Origin: Flavobacteriaceae bacterium YJPT1-3
GTDB taxonomy: Bacteria; Bacteroidota; Bacteroidia; Flavobacteriales; Flavobacteriaceae
Direction of reading: 5' to 3'
NCBI GenBank assembly: GCA_029866965.1
Contig: CP123444.1
Span: forward strand, 971,501 to 1,035,500
DNA: 64,000 nucleotides
The notes below the pieces were generated by a model that ran no database searches, was not told the DNA's origin, and saw nothing but the letters and a program-made list of their open reading frames with translations. Positions 1 through 9,526 of the stretch are shown in pieces. Made by a program: the position numbers and the translations under genes. Each line of letters opens with the position of its first letter. Position 1 is the first letter of the stretch.

Positions 1-482
1 ACCAAGTAGTGATCTTCTCCGGTGTTCGCTTTATAATTTCCACTTCGCAGATCGTAGACCGGTTGACCCAGAACCAATCGCTGCACTTGTTCATAGCTTA
101 GTTCGGTCCCCAAAAAATCACTGATAAAACGAAAATCTCCGTCAAAATAGGAACGATTCACTTTTTCATAATAGCTCACTTTATCCGGTGTAAGCAGGGC
201 CTTCCCTACGGTAATTCCGAGAAAAGAAGCACTGATCCATAAAGTCTCATCTTTCTCCATCCGGAGACTCACCCCGGCACTCTGACTCGTGTTTTCATCG
301 CGATAGCGGACTCTAAGACGTTCCACCAATGTTTGAAATACAGGTTGTGAGCGATAATGGTTTTTAATGACTCGCGCAGTCGTCAGCTCTTCCAGGTTTC
401 CCTCCCTTGCTGTTTTGGTTGATTTACAACCGGCCATAGCCAAGACCAGGGTGAGGATCACAATCCATTTTATTTTTCTCAT
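1..482 (-). CDS. DUF4292-family lipoprotein (3' end outside window)
   Basis: The minus strand reads open from an ATG at 482 to the window edge, giving about 160 residues. The N-terminus is a lipoprotein signal, with a charged start, a hydrophobic stretch and a lipobox ending LAMAGC at about residue 18. The following sequence (NHYRSQPVFQTL, then LWISASFLGITVGKALLTPDKV) matches what I know of the Bacteroidota DUF4292 family, thought to be envelope lipoproteins with a LolA/LolB-like fold. The start lies one base after the stop of the TPR gene, so the two are almost certainly co-transcribed. The function is unknown. The C-terminus is missing only because the window ends. Confidence 0.8.
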   Translation of the reverse strand, partial: MRKIKWIVILTLVLAMAGCKSTKTAREGNLEELTTARVIKNHYRSQPVFQTLVERLRVRYRDENTSQSAGVSLRMEKDETLWISASFLGITVGKALLTPDKVSYYEKVNRSYFDGDFRFISDFLGTELSYEQVQRLVLGQPVYDLRSGNYKANTGEDHYL

Positions 483-483
483 A

Positions 484-1881
484 TTACTGCGTCAATGCGG
501 CTGCTTTTTTTCTATATTCTTCTGCTTTATCCTGCTGTCCCGAGGCACCATAGGAGCGCTCTAACGCTTTATAAAAGGCACTTTCCAAACTTGGATTGTC
601 AAATACATAATCCAGTCCGTATAGCAAACTTTCTACGGCTTGATCAGACTGGTTCGTCTCTAGAGAGGCGTTGCCGTAAATGAGATATAGCATCGGTTGC
701 GCTGGATATAATTCGAGAGCATTTTTACTCCCTTCAATAGCCTGTTCGAAGTGGCCTAATTCCATCTGCAGGGCCAGTGTCTCTTTGATCAAAACCAGAT
801 TGTCCGGTGCACGAAGAAGGGCCAATTGATAATAGTTCAACGCTTGTTCTGTATCCCCTCGATTCTTATAGTAAGCCGCTAGAGACTGGTAGATATCAAT
901 TTCTACTTCTTCTTCTGCAAATAGCTTTACAGCCTCTTCCAATTCAGGCTCGTAATCGGGATTTTCATTGACGAATAGCAAAAAGTCATTCAACACTTTG
1001 TGCTTGACCTGTGCGGTAATCTTATCGCTTTTCAAAACCTCCTGCATACTGGCAACCGCATCGTCTGTATTGCCGTCCTCCAGATAAAACTTATACAACG
1101 CCAGATGCACCACTTTTGATTCCGGATTGACCTTCAGTAACTCTTGTGCGGTGTCAAATGCTTTCTGGACGGCACCTTGCTCTGTGTACAGATAGATCAG
1201 TTTAAGATATTCTTCCTCGTTTTTTGGGTTGGTGCTGATTTGCTCGGTAAGGCGGTTGATCTGAGCCGATTTATCGGTGCTGCGATCATAGATCTCCTGC
1301 CTCAGGCTGTTGCGATAAGCATCTTTGCCCCAGTCTCTCTCTAACTCATCAAGCAGGGCCAGACCTTCCTCGTAACGCCCTGTGGCCGTATATAAGCGTA
1401 CCAAATGCTCTTTCCAAATGTCGTCGTAACCAATCAGCTTAAGCAATACTGCTTCTGCTTGCTCTGTGTCCTGTTGAGCGTAATATACTTCGTATAACAA
1501 TTCAAATACGTCCTCACGGGCTCCATCCAGATCTAGTGTTTTCTGGAAAGCCCGGGCAGCGGCAGGGTATTGTTTGAGGGCTAAATGATTCTTTCCTTTT
1601 TCGAAATATAATACGGCGCGTTGGGGCGCTATAGCAATACAGGCGTCTAAAGCAATTAGCGCTCGGTCGTAATTCTCGATGCCCTTTTGTTTCAAGGCTT
1701 CGAAAAAATTCTCCTGGAATTCATCAGAAACATTGCCCAGATCATCCACGTTCACATCCGCAAAGGGTGAAATTTCCTGAGCAAGACTAGTGCTTGTAGT
1801 TGCTAACATACAAAGCAAAAGAATCCCAAGTCCTTGTATCAAGGACGCTGAACTTCTTTTCCAAGCGTTGCCTCTGCTCAT
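484..1881 (-). CDS. TPR-repeat periplasmic protein
   Basis: 465 residues. An N-terminal signal peptide (hydrophobic LIQGLGILLLCMLATTSTSLAQ, cleavage expected after the AQ) is followed by consecutive tetratricopeptide repeats to the C-terminus. Helical pairs such as AVLYFEKGKNHLALKQYPAA and EQALNYYQLALLRAPDNLVL carry the small/large residue pattern of TPRs. It should be an exported scaffold for protein-protein contacts. It sits between a sugar nucleotidyltransferase and a DUF4292 lipoprotein, 30 bp and 1 bp away, an arrangement I recall from other Flavobacteriia. No enzymatic domain is visible and the partner is unknown. Confidence 0.8.
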   Translation of the reverse strand: MSRGNAWKRSSASLIQGLGILLLCMLATTSTSLAQEISPFADVNVDDLGNVSDEFQENFFEALKQKGIENYDRALIALDACIAIAPQRAVLYFEKGKNHLALKQYPAAARAFQKTLDLDGAREDVFELLYEVYYAQQDTEQAEAVLLKLIGYDDIWKEHLVRLYTATGRYEEGLALLDELERDWGKDAYRNSLRQEIYDRSTDKSAQINRLTEQISTNPKNEEEYLKLIYLYTEQGAVQKAFDTAQELLKVNPESKVVHLALYKFYLEDGNTDDAVASMQEVLKSDKITAQVKHKVLNDFLLFVNENPDYEPELEEAVKLFAEEEVEIDIYQSLAAYYKNRGDTEQALNYYQLALLRAPDNLVLIKETLALQMELGHFEQAIEGSKNALELYPAQPMLYLIYGNASLETNQSDQAVESLLYGLDYVFDNPSLESAFYKALERSYGASGQQDKAEEYRKKAAALTQ

Positions 1882-1911
1882 TTCTTTTAACTATTGGATC
1901 CTACGGATTAC

Positions 1912-2931
1912 CTACTCCAGCACACTGTAATCTCCTATGCTGATCGCTTTGAAATTGCCGTTATACTGGACATGATTACCAATCATTGCCTGATCCAACT
2001 GGGCATTCTTGATGGTTGTCTGTGTCTGGATCAAACTATTTTTGACCGTACTGTTTTCAATAACTGTGCCTTCCCCCACTGAAACGAAAGGCCCGAGGGT
2101 CGTATTGCGCAAAACCACCTTTTCCCCTACGTAACAGGGCGGTATGATGGACGCATTCTCCAGAGTGGCTGATGAAGCGATCAATTGTTCTTCTCCATCT
2201 TTTTTCAAAAACTCAAGCATTTTAGCATTGGTGTCCAGTGCTACTTCCTTATTCCCACAATCCATCCATTCGTCTACGGTACCGGTTTTAAAGATTTTGC
2301 CCTTGGCCATCATGCCTTTGATCCCGTCATTGATCTGATATTCTCCGCCGTGCACAATGTTGTTATCCAGTACTTGCTGTAGCTCTTGCTTCAATACTGC
2401 GATATCCTTAAAATAATAAATTCCTATGACTGCCTGGTCAGAAACGAACGATTTGGGTTTTTCCACCAGTTCTACAATTTCGTCCTGATCATTCAATTTA
2501 ACCACTCCATACGCCTCCGGATGATCCACTTGCTTGGTCCATATCACCGCATCAGCCTCTTTATCTAAGGTAAAGCTTGCGCGAATCAGTGTATCGGCGT
2601 AGGCCACGACAGCAGGGCCCTTCAGAGAAGGCTCAGCACACATAATCGCGTGTCCGGTGCCCAAGGGTTGATCCTGTCTGTAGATCGTTCCTTTGGCTCC
2701 CAGGCTTTCAGCTAAGGCTTTTAAATGCCTTACCACATCGTCTCCAAACCAGGCGGGATCACCCAGGATAAAGGCAATCTCATCAACCGGTTCTTCCAGT
2801 ATCTTAGCAATATCAGTCACCAATCGATGAACGATGGGCTTTCCGGCGATCGGAATTAAGGGTTTAGGAACGGTTAAGCTATGGGGTCGCAACCGGCTTC
2901 CCCGGCCGGCCATAGGGACAATTATTTTCAT
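1912..2931 (-). CDS. Sugar-phosphate nucleotidyltransferase with left-handed beta-helix tail
   Basis: 339 residues. The N-terminal NTP-transferase domain starts with the nucleotide-binding signature MAGRGSRLRPHSLTVPKPLI, including the conserved Lys of VPKP, and later has the metal-binding YAD motif in VVAYADTLI. The last ~90 residues are hexapeptide-like repeats (ATLENASIIPPCYVGEKVVL) typical of a left-handed beta-helix. It should join a nucleotide to a sugar 1-phosphate for polysaccharide or envelope sugar synthesis; the sugar cannot be told from sequence. It lies 35 bp downstream of dut in a five-gene minus-strand run. Confidence 0.85.
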   Translation of the reverse strand: MKIIVPMAGRGSRLRPHSLTVPKPLIPIAGKPIVHRLVTDIAKILEEPVDEIAFILGDPAWFGDDVVRHLKALAESLGAKGTIYRQDQPLGTGHAIMCAEPSLKGPAVVAYADTLIRASFTLDKEADAVIWTKQVDHPEAYGVVKLNDQDEIVELVEKPKSFVSDQAVIGIYYFKDIAVLKQELQQVLDNNIVHGGEYQINDGIKGMMAKGKIFKTGTVDEWMDCGNKEVALDTNAKMLEFLKKDGEEQLIASSATLENASIIPPCYVGEKVVLRNTTLGPFVSVGEGTVIENSTVKNSLIQTQTTIKNAQLDQAMIGNHVQYNGNFKAISIGDYSVLE

Positions 2932-2966
2932 CTATGCTATTTGAGTATTCAATTTTAATGTATGTC

Positions 2967-3401
2967 TTACTGCACTCCGGTACTGCCAAATCCTCCTTCT
3001 CCGCGGTCAGTAGTCGTTAAATCGGCTACTTCTTCCCAGCTTGCGCGTTCGTGTTTGGCGATCACCAATTGGGCGATTCGATCTCCCGAGTGTACGGTAA
3101 AGTCCTCCTGACTTAGATTGATCAATATCACTCCAACGTCTCCGCGATAATCGGCATCTATGGTTCCCGGTGCATTCAAAACAGTCACTCCTTTTTTGGC
3201 TGCTAATCCACTTCTGGGACGTACCTGAGCCTCTATGCCTACTGGTAGTTCCAGATGTAATCCGGTGGAGATGATCTTTCGCTCCATAGGGACCAAGGTT
3301 ACTGGCGATTCCAAATGGGCTCTGAGATCCATCCCGGCAGACGCTAAGGTTTCATAGGCGGGTAACTCATGTGAAGAACGGTTGATGATCTTTATTTTCA
3401 T
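2967..3401 (-). CDS. dut: Deoxyuridine 5'-triphosphate nucleotidohydrolase (dUTPase)
   Basis: 144 residues, the normal length for trimeric dUTPases. The family motifs appear in order: AGMDLRA (motif 1), [11 protein letters not shown] (motif 2), [17 protein letters not shown] (motif 3, with the uracil-binding Tyr and catalytic Asp), RIAQLVI (motif 4) and [10 protein letters not shown] (motif 5, the flexible C-terminal arm). It hydrolyses dUTP to dUMP and pyrophosphate, keeping uracil out of DNA and supplying dTMP synthesis. It lies directly after the flippase gene (8 bp gap) and before the nucleotidyltransferase. Confidence 0.97.
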   Translation of the reverse strand: MKIKIINRSSHELPAYETLASAGMDLRAHLESPVTLVPMERKIISTGLHLELPVGIEAQVRPRSGLAAKKGVTVLNAPGTIDADYRGDVGVILINLSQEDFTVHSGDRIAQLVIAKHERASWEEVADLTTTDRGEGGFGSTGVQ

Positions 3402-3409
3402 AGTTCTTG

Positions 3410-4836
3410 TTATCGTCTTAGAATTGCTAGGAGGCGTTTACGCTCACCGATATAAATGGCACTCAAAAACACCACTAGCAAGATACCACTTACCCTAAAG
3501 TTTTCTCTAAAAACCAGATAGGAAATCGCTGCAAAGGAGATAGCCAACAGCAGATAAATCCCAATACGGGGCCATTCATAGGGCACAGGGTAATGCTTTT
3601 TACCAAATACATATGAAAGCAAAAGCATCATTCCGTAGGCTGCAAAGGTAGCATAGGCTGAAGCCATAAAACCAATGATCGGAATCAAAAGAACGTTAAG
3701 TAGTATGGTGATCAAGGCGCCAAAAAGAGAGAAATACATGCCGTAGTGGGTACGATCTGTGAGTTTGTACCAGATCGCCAGGTTGTGGTACATACCCAGA
3801 AAGAGGTTAGCGAGTAAGATAATCGGTACAATATCGATTGCTTTCCAGTATTCCGGATCACGGACGACAAAGGCTTTTAAGGGGTCAATAAAGGCCACGA
3901 TGATCAGGAATCCCAGCGCACCGGTGATCACAAAATAAGTCATGATGGTCGCATAGGTTTGTTTGGCATTCTTAGCGGAGGCATGATTGAAAAAAAGGGT
4001 TCGGCGCCCAGCCGAAAGGCTTGAATAAAAATGGTCATGAATACGGCCAGCTTATAACATCCCGCATACGAACCCATAATATCGTCATCCAGCATCTTAC
4101 CGAGAAGAAGCTTGTCGAGATTTTCATTGACCACAAAGGCAAGTCCGGCAATCATGATGGGCCAACCGTATTGCCAGAGCTGCATAAAGAGTTTGCGGTC
4201 AAACACCCATTGGATCTTAAAGAAATCCGGAACGATCAATAGAAAGGTTACCAGGCTAGCGGCCACATTGGCGATAAAAATGTATTGCACCTGTTGATTG
4301 CCATCGTACCAGGAAAATTGCCAGCCGTAAAAGGGTATTGCCCAAAGAAAAAAGAAATTGAGCACTACATAAATGGCCAGGTTACTGAGTTTAATACCCG
4401 CGAACTTTAAGGCTTTCCCCTGAGCTCGAAGATGCGCAAAGGGAGCGACCACCAAAGTATCCAGCATGAGAATCAGAATGAGGTAAATAAAGAACTTCAC
4501 GTCCAGATCCAGCCACAGCGACAAGTCGTTCCTAAAGAAAAGAACGATTAGAAAAAAGGTGATGGTGCTACTGGTCAGGGCGATCAATACGGTAGCATAC
4601 ACCCTATTTTTGGCCTCCTGCTTTGCAAAAAAGCGAAAGAAAGCCGTTTCCATACCGTAGGTCAACAACACATTGAAGAAGGCTGCCCATACGTAAAAGC
4701 GGGTATTCACCGCATACCCCGTGGTCGCTAAAATATCGGTATGTAAACCCAGGAGAATGATATTCATGACCCGGGGTAAGGTGGTTGCCAGTCCGTAAAT
4801 GGCCGTATCCTTAACAAAGCGTTTGAGAGTGCTCAA
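3410..4836 (-). pseudogene. Oligosaccharide flippase (MATE/Wzx-like), split by a -1 frameshift
   Basis: Two frames together encode one ~475-residue polytopic membrane protein of the MviN/Wzx type. The first frame (4836 to about 3997) begins MSTLKRFVKDTAIYGLATTL and runs through about nine membrane helices to LGAEPFF. It then passes into a nonsense tail ending near 3940. The other frame resumes exactly there with FNHASAKNAKQTYATIMTYF and continues to 3410. The switch point is a run of seven A on the plus strand at 3990-3996; eight would restore the frame. It would export lipid-linked oligosaccharide. It may be a sequencing error, a pseudogene or a phase-variable gene. Confidence 0.85.
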
Positions 4837-4932
4837 GGCGAAAGGTGAATTTATGCGGTAAAAGTACTCATTCTACCTGGGGCGAACAATCACAATGATT
4901 CCTGGTTGCAAAGCGGCCTGTACCGTTTCTAA

Positions 4933-5511
4933 TTACTGGCCTTCCGCTTTGTGATCGAAAGCAGACATGCTCTTGATCTCGGCCAACTCCCGTTGCATCA
5001 AATTCCAGAAGAAGACAATAGCGATGCCCAGTAGAATTAGTGCTGAGATCCAAATGTAGCTGTAGAATCCGGGAGATACGGAGGCCTCAAAATAGGGTAG
5101 AAGGAGAATAAAGCCCCAGCTATACGCTCCCAAACAGACCGGGGTCAACAGATAATGCACCCAGGTCCGGCTTTTATAAAATCGCGATAGTTTTTGGGCA
5201 TAGGCCACTGCAGGCAGCCCCGGATCCAAATTGCGTAATTGATATTGATGCCAGGCTTCTATTCCTCCCCTGAGCAGGAGCGCCGCGATCATCAGGCCAA
5301 AGCCCAGGCTTGATCGCCGTTGGGAAAAGCCAGAAACAAAGACTGCAAATACCACCAGGCCCAGAATGGTCACTCCTAAAATGAGGTGAGTCCAGGTATA
5401 CTTTCGCGAAAGCGTTTCTACCTTCTTTTGGATATCAGCGCTATCGCCAGGAATTCCTTTATCCAGCGGTTGTGCAGACCACAATTCTTCAATTTGATCA
5501 TAATTTTTCAT
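4933..5511 (-). CDS. Four-helix membrane protein, possible anti-sigma-like partner
   Basis: 193 residues from the ATG at 5511 (MKNYDQIEELW), chosen because it overlaps the end of the sigma factor gene by 14 bp; an in-frame start further upstream would overlap more. A ~40-residue soluble N-terminus with a short helix is followed by four hydrophobic helices: THLILGVTILGLVVFAVFV, LGFGLMIAALLL, LLTPVCLGAYSWGFILLL and IWISALILLGIAIVFFW. Position directly after an ECF sigma gene and a soluble-plus-membrane layout suggest it restrains that sigma factor, but I see no known anti-sigma motif, so this is inference. A near-copy of the GCTTTCGCGAAAGC palindrome lies inside at 5401-5413. Confidence 0.65.
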   Translation of the reverse strand: MKNYDQIEELWSAQPLDKGIPGDSADIQKKVETLSRKYTWTHLILGVTILGLVVFAVFVSGFSQRRSSLGFGLMIAALLLRGGIEAWHQYQLRNLDPGLPAVAYAQKLSRFYKSRTWVHYLLTPVCLGAYSWGFILLLPYFEASVSPGFYSYIWISALILLGIAIVFFWNLMQRELAEIKSMSAFDHKAEGQ

Positions 5512-5988
5512 GTTGCGTACATTGAATAAGTTCTTTTTTAATGCGATGCATTTTAACCCGTACGGCCTCATGAGAAAGGCCCACTATGGTGGCAATTTCC
5601 TTTTGTGGGGTTTTCTCCAGGCTAAGCAAGAGGATGGTTTTGTTCAAAGGATCTAGTTTTTCGATACAGTGATACAGCAGTTGCCATTGTAATTCACTCT
5701 GCTGACTGTCAGTTTCCGGACTGCTCATTACCTGGTATTCATTATAGGATGTTGGCCATTTTTTTTCTTCCGAAGAAAGGCCAAACAGGTGTTTACCGTG
5801 ATGCGATAGATCCAGGTACCCAAAGCGGCTTCCTGACGAAAAGACGGGAGGTTCTGAAATACCTTGACGAAGGATTCTTGCGTCAGGTCTTTGGCCGTAT
5901 CCTCATCGCCGGACACATAACCCAAACACAACCTAAATACGGCATCGTAGTGGTCTTTATATATGGAGTCAAAATCCGTCGCTGTCAT
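5498..5988 (-). pseudogene. ECF-type RNA polymerase sigma factor, split by a -1 frameshift
   Basis: The first frame (start 5988) gives sigma region 2: FRLCLGYVSGDEDTAKDLTQ, ESFVKVFQNL, then GTWIYRITVNTCLAFLRKKK. It then runs out of frame to a stop at 5728. The second frame gives region 4: LDPLNKTILLLSLEKTPQKE, IATIVGLSHEAVRVKMHRIK, ending at 5498. Translating the second frame upstream continues as KKWPTSYNEYQVMSS, joining smoothly to region 2. The junction is a run of eight T (plus strand) at 5759-5766; nine would restore a ~163-residue ECF factor, a normal length. An ATG at 5728 could also let region 4 be made separately by stop-start coupling (TAATG). Confidence 0.8.
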
Positions 5989-5994
5989 TTGGGG

Positions 5995-6840
5995 TTATTG
6001 CAATAAAAAGGCTTGGGTGATCTGGTCCTTAAACCATTCTGGTTTGTCAAACATAATGAAATGAGCGGAGCCCTCAGCAAAATGGAGTTCGTAGTCTTTG
6101 AGACCTTCATACTGGGTCTTATAAGTCTGCTCAGCCGCGGCACGTCCGTACGGTACTGTAGCCGCCAACAGCGTGACTTTATTTTTGATTTTAGGGAGTC
6201 CTTCCCGCATGTCCATTTTGAGTAAATCAGTGTAGCCGTAAACGTAAGTCTCCCGGTCGGTTTGTTCAATCCAGTTGGCAATTTTCGTTCGTTTGGATTC
6301 GTCCGTAGTCATTCCCGTAGCCATTTGCACTGCCATTTGCCCGAAGGCCTCCTCACTCATGGCCAACATTTGTTTGTTGTAGGGCGTATCATAAGCGATG
6401 TGTTCCGCTTTGAAATTAGGGATCATCAACGCACCCATGGCCGGCAAGGCATCAACGACCACCAACTCACCAAACTGATCACCATGTTCTGCAGCTAACC
6501 ACAGGGATAAGGTGCCTCCCAGACTGTGGCCAAGCAGATGTGGCTGTTCCAAATGGTTGGAAGTTACATACTGCAGGAGTTGCTCTTTGATGGTATCTAG
6601 CCAGGGCGAATCTATTGGAGGTACTTCGCCAAAGCCGGCAAAGGTAAAAGCGTGACATTCATACTGTTCAGAGAGCGTTGCGATCGTTTCCTTCCAGACC
6701 TCCTGAGTACAACTAAAACCGGGGAAAAGGAGAATAGGATCACCGCTTCCGGTCACCTTTACCTCAAAGGCGGTGAACTCTTGCTGTGCCCAGGAGCATG
6801 ATAAAACTAGGGTGAATACGAGGGTAATCAAGGTTTTCAT
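5995..6840 (-). CDS. Secreted alpha/beta-hydrolase
   Basis: 281 residues from the ATG at 6840, preferred because it begins a clean signal peptide (MKTLITLVFTLVLSCSWAQQ); an ATG 12 codons upstream would only add a charged leader. The fold is indicated by the oxyanion region GDPILLFPGFSC and the nucleophile elbow LLGHSLGGTL (GHSxGG, Ser nucleophile). An acidic residue in VVVDALPAMG and a C-terminal His in EGSAHFIMFDKP complete a plausible triad. It should be an exported esterase or peptidase-like enzyme; the substrate is unknown. It ends 6 bp before the ECF sigma gene, so the two are likely in one transcript. Confidence 0.8.
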   Translation of the reverse strand: MKTLITLVFTLVLSCSWAQQEFTAFEVKVTGSGDPILLFPGFSCTQEVWKETIATLSEQYECHAFTFAGFGEVPPIDSPWLDTIKEQLLQYVTSNHLEQPHLLGHSLGGTLSLWLAAEHGDQFGELVVVDALPAMGALMIPNFKAEHIAYDTPYNKQMLAMSEEAFGQMAVQMATGMTTDESKRTKIANWIEQTDRETYVYGYTDLLKMDMREGLPKIKNKVTLLAATVPYGRAAAEQTYKTQYEGLKDYELHFAEGSAHFIMFDKPEWFKDQITQAFLLQ

Positions 6841-6910
6841 ACTTATGTTTTTAAATGATTTTCCCTTTAGATGCACTCCTTCGAAAATGTTACAAAAAAA
6901 TAGTAGGCAT

Positions 6911-6936
6911 AAAAAAAGCCCCGCTATTGCGGAGCT
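6911..6936 (-). terminator. Intrinsic terminator after atpG
   Basis: On the minus strand a GC-rich inverted repeat (GAGCTCCGC, loop AATA, GCGGGGC) is followed by seven T. It lies 26 bp past the atpG stop and marks the end of the ATP synthase operon. Confidence 0.8.
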
Positions 6937-6961
6937 CTTGTTATTTGGGTGTAATCAATTT

Positions 6962-7828
6962 CTATCCATTCAAGGCTTCTGCACCACCTACAATCTCTAA
7001 GATCTCGTTGGTAATGGATGCCTGACGGGCTTTGTTATATTGTAACTTTAATTCGTCACGCAGTTCAGTAGCGTTATCCGTAGCCTTGTGCATGGCGGTC
7101 ATACGCGCACCGTGCTCACTGGCGACAGAATCACGAATACCTTTGAACAATTGTGTTTTTAAGGCTTTAGGGATCAGCTCCTCTACGATTTGCTCTTTAG
7201 AAGGCTCGAAGATGTAGTCTTGAGCCGTCGTGCTCGCTCCTTCTATGACCTTAGGCTGAATGGGTAAGTATTGCTCGGTCATCACCAACTGGGTAGCGGC
7301 ATTCTTAAAGCTGTTGTACACCATGTCGATCTGGTCGTACTCCCTTTCGGTAAAAAGCGTCATCAATTCTTCAGCAATTGCTGCTACCTGATCAAAGGTC
7401 AGATCGTCAAAAATCTCACTATTCCGCTTCACTACTTGATGCGACTTGACCAGGATATCTCCGGCCTTCTTACCGATGGTGTAGAAGGACACGTCCTGAT
7501 TTGCGTATTTCTCTTCGGCCAATTGCTTACACTCCTTTACGATGTTGGAGTTAAACGCGCCTGCCAGTCCACGATTGGAGGAAATGGCCACGATAAGCAC
7601 CTTTTTCACCGGCCTGGTTTCTGCAAACTTACTCCCGGAGTCTCCGTCCAAAGTGGCGCTCAGGCTCTGCAACAATTCGGTCAACTTGTCCGAATACGGC
7701 CGCATCGCCGTAATAGCATCCTGTGCTTTCTTCAATTTAGCAGCAGAAACCATTTTCATGGCACTGGTGATCTGCATGGTTGAAGAAACCGAGGATATTC
7801 TGTTACGTATTTCCTTTAAATTCGCCAT
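6962..7828 (-). CDS. atpG: ATP synthase F1 subunit gamma
   Basis: 288 residues. The N-terminal coiled-coil helix (MANLKEIRNRISSVSSTMQI, TSAMKMVSAAKLKKAQ) and the C-terminal helix (YNKARQASITNEILEIVGGA) are the hallmark paired ends of the central rotor shaft. It turns inside the alpha3beta3 ring, coupling proton flow to ATP synthesis. It is the last gene of the operon, 60 bp after atpA and followed by a terminator. The genes for beta and epsilon do not follow, in line with the separate atpDC location I know from Bacteroidota. Confidence 0.97.
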   Translation of the reverse strand: MANLKEIRNRISSVSSTMQITSAMKMVSAAKLKKAQDAITAMRPYSDKLTELLQSLSATLDGDSGSKFAETRPVKKVLIVAISSNRGLAGAFNSNIVKECKQLAEEKYANQDVSFYTIGKKAGDILVKSHQVVKRNSEIFDDLTFDQVAAIAEELMTLFTEREYDQIDMVYNSFKNAATQLVMTEQYLPIQPKVIEGASTTAQDYIFEPSKEQIVEELIPKALKTQLFKGIRDSVASEHGARMTAMHKATDNATELRDELKLQYNKARQASITNEILEIVGGAEALNG

Positions 7829-7840
7829 TGTTTATTATTT

Positions 7841-7854
7841 GCTTTCGCGAAAGC
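7841..7854. repeat. GCTTTCGCGAAAGC palindrome, copy 1
   Basis: Exact copy, in the 60-bp spacer between atpA and atpG. Confidence 0.95.
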
Positions 7855-7888
7855 GTCTCCAGCTCCCTTTCGACGGCTTCCTAGCGAT

Positions 7889-9469
7889 TTACTTTTTGTA
7901 ATTCGCGGCTAAGTCCTTAGCTACTTTTGTCAACGTATTGGTCACCTCATCGGTTAGCTTACCCGCCTTCAGGGTGTCCAGCACGTCTCTGTGCTGTGCA
8001 TTTAAGAATTCCAAATACTCCGCTTCGAACTGCTTTACTTTATCAACCGGTACATCACGCAATAAGTTCTTAGAACCTGCATAGATGATCGCGATTTGGT
8101 CTTCTACGGTATAGGGGTCGTTTTGCGCTTGCTTTAGAATCTCTACATTACGACGACCTTTCTCGATCACGTTTTGTGTAGCGGCATCCAGATCCGATCC
8201 GAATTTCGCGAAAGCTTCCAGTTCACGGAACTGTGCCTGATCCAGTTTCAAGGTACCAGCAACTTTCTTCATGGATTTGATCTGTGCAGATCCACCCACA
8301 CGAGATACAGAGATACCTACGTTAATCGCAGGGCGTACTCCGGAGTTAAAGAGGTCAGACTCCAAAAAAATCTGTCCGTCAGTAATCGAAATTACATTGG
8401 TTGGAATATAGGCCGATACGTCACCCGCCTGTGTTTCAATAATAGGAAGTGCAGTTAAAGAACCTCCTCCTTTGACGATAGGCTTTAGGGAGTCCGGAAG
8501 ATCGTTCATGTTCTTCGCCAACTCGTCATCAGCGATCACTTTTGCAGAACGCTCTAACAAGCGCGAGTGCAAATAGAAAACATCTCCAGGATAAGCCTCA
8601 CGTCCCGGTGGACGACGGAGCAAAAGGGAAACCTCACGGTAAGCAACCGCCTGCTTCGATAAATCATCGTAGATGATCAGTGCAGGACGCCCGGTGTCAC
8701 GGAAGTACTCTCCAATAGCCGCTCCGGCAAAAGGAGCATATACCTGCATTGGAGCCGGGTCAGAAGCGTTTGCGGCTACGATGGTCGTGTAGGCCAGGGC
8801 TCCTTTTTCTTCCAGTACTTTGGCAATATTAGCGACCGTAGACGCCTTTTGGCCAATAGCTACATAAATACAGTATACTGGATTACCAGCGTCGTAAAAC
8901 TCTTTTTGGTTCAGGATGGTGTCAATACAAACGGTGGTCTTCCCTGTTTGACGGTCACCAATAACCAGCTCACGCTGACCACGACCCACAGGGATCATCG
9001 CGTCAATTGACTTGATTCCGGTTTGGAGGGGCTCGTTTACCGGCTGACGGTAAATTACTCCCGGAGCTTTACGCTCCAAAGGCATCTCGTAAAGCTTGCC
9101 TTCAATATTGCCCTTTCCGTCGATGGGTTGCCCCAGAGTGTTGACTACACGTCCTACGATGCCTTCTCCTACATTGATAGAAGCGATTCGCTGGGTACGC
9201 TTTACCGTTGCACCTTCCTTAATTTCTTTGGAGGGGCCTAAAAGTACTACCCCAACGTTATCTTCTTCCAGGTTAAGAACAATTCCTTCTAAACCGCCGT
9301 CAAACTCAACAAGTTCACCGTATTCGGCATTAGCAAGGCCATACACACGGGCGATACCATCTCCCACGGTAAGTACTGTTCCTACTTCGTCTAAAGTTGC
9401 TTCTACTTTAGCTCCTGATAATTGCTCTTTTAAAATTGCTGAAATCTCAGCGGGCTTTACTTCGGCCAT
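7889..9469 (-). CDS. atpA: ATP synthase F1 subunit alpha
   Basis: 526 residues, normal for the family. The P-loop GDRQTGKT lies at about residues 171-178 and the conserved alpha arginine finger region is visible in [14 protein letters not shown]. The N-terminal beta-barrel domain contains DGIARVYGL, and the C-terminal helical domain contains [16 protein letters not shown]. It forms the non-catalytic nucleotide-binding subunit alternating with beta in F1. A partial copy of the window's recurrent palindrome (TTTCGCGAAAGC, 8204-8215) encodes the AFAKF part of a normally conserved segment. Confidence 0.98.
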   Translation of the reverse strand: MAEVKPAEISAILKEQLSGAKVEATLDEVGTVLTVGDGIARVYGLANAEYGELVEFDGGLEGIVLNLEEDNVGVVLLGPSKEIKEGATVKRTQRIASINVGEGIVGRVVNTLGQPIDGKGNIEGKLYEMPLERKAPGVIYRQPVNEPLQTGIKSIDAMIPVGRGQRELVIGDRQTGKTTVCIDTILNQKEFYDAGNPVYCIYVAIGQKASTVANIAKVLEEKGALAYTTIVAANASDPAPMQVYAPFAGAAIGEYFRDTGRPALIIYDDLSKQAVAYREVSLLLRRPPGREAYPGDVFYLHSRLLERSAKVIADDELAKNMNDLPDSLKPIVKGGGSLTALPIIETQAGDVSAYIPTNVISITDGQIFLESDLFNSGVRPAINVGISVSRVGGSAQIKSMKKVAGTLKLDQAQFRELEAFAKFGSDLDAATQNVIEKGRRNVEILKQAQNDPYTVEDQIAIIYAGSKNLLRDVPVDKVKQFEAEYLEFLNAQHRDVLDTLKAGKLTDEVTNTLTKVAKDLAANYKK

Positions 9470-9526
9470 AACTCACTAATTAATTTTGCTTTCGCCTTCT
9501 TTATATGGATACTCAATACCTGCGTA

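Noticed and set aside
7271-7783. 170-codon plus-strand open frame
   Set aside because: Antisense to atpG, no recognisable protein features.
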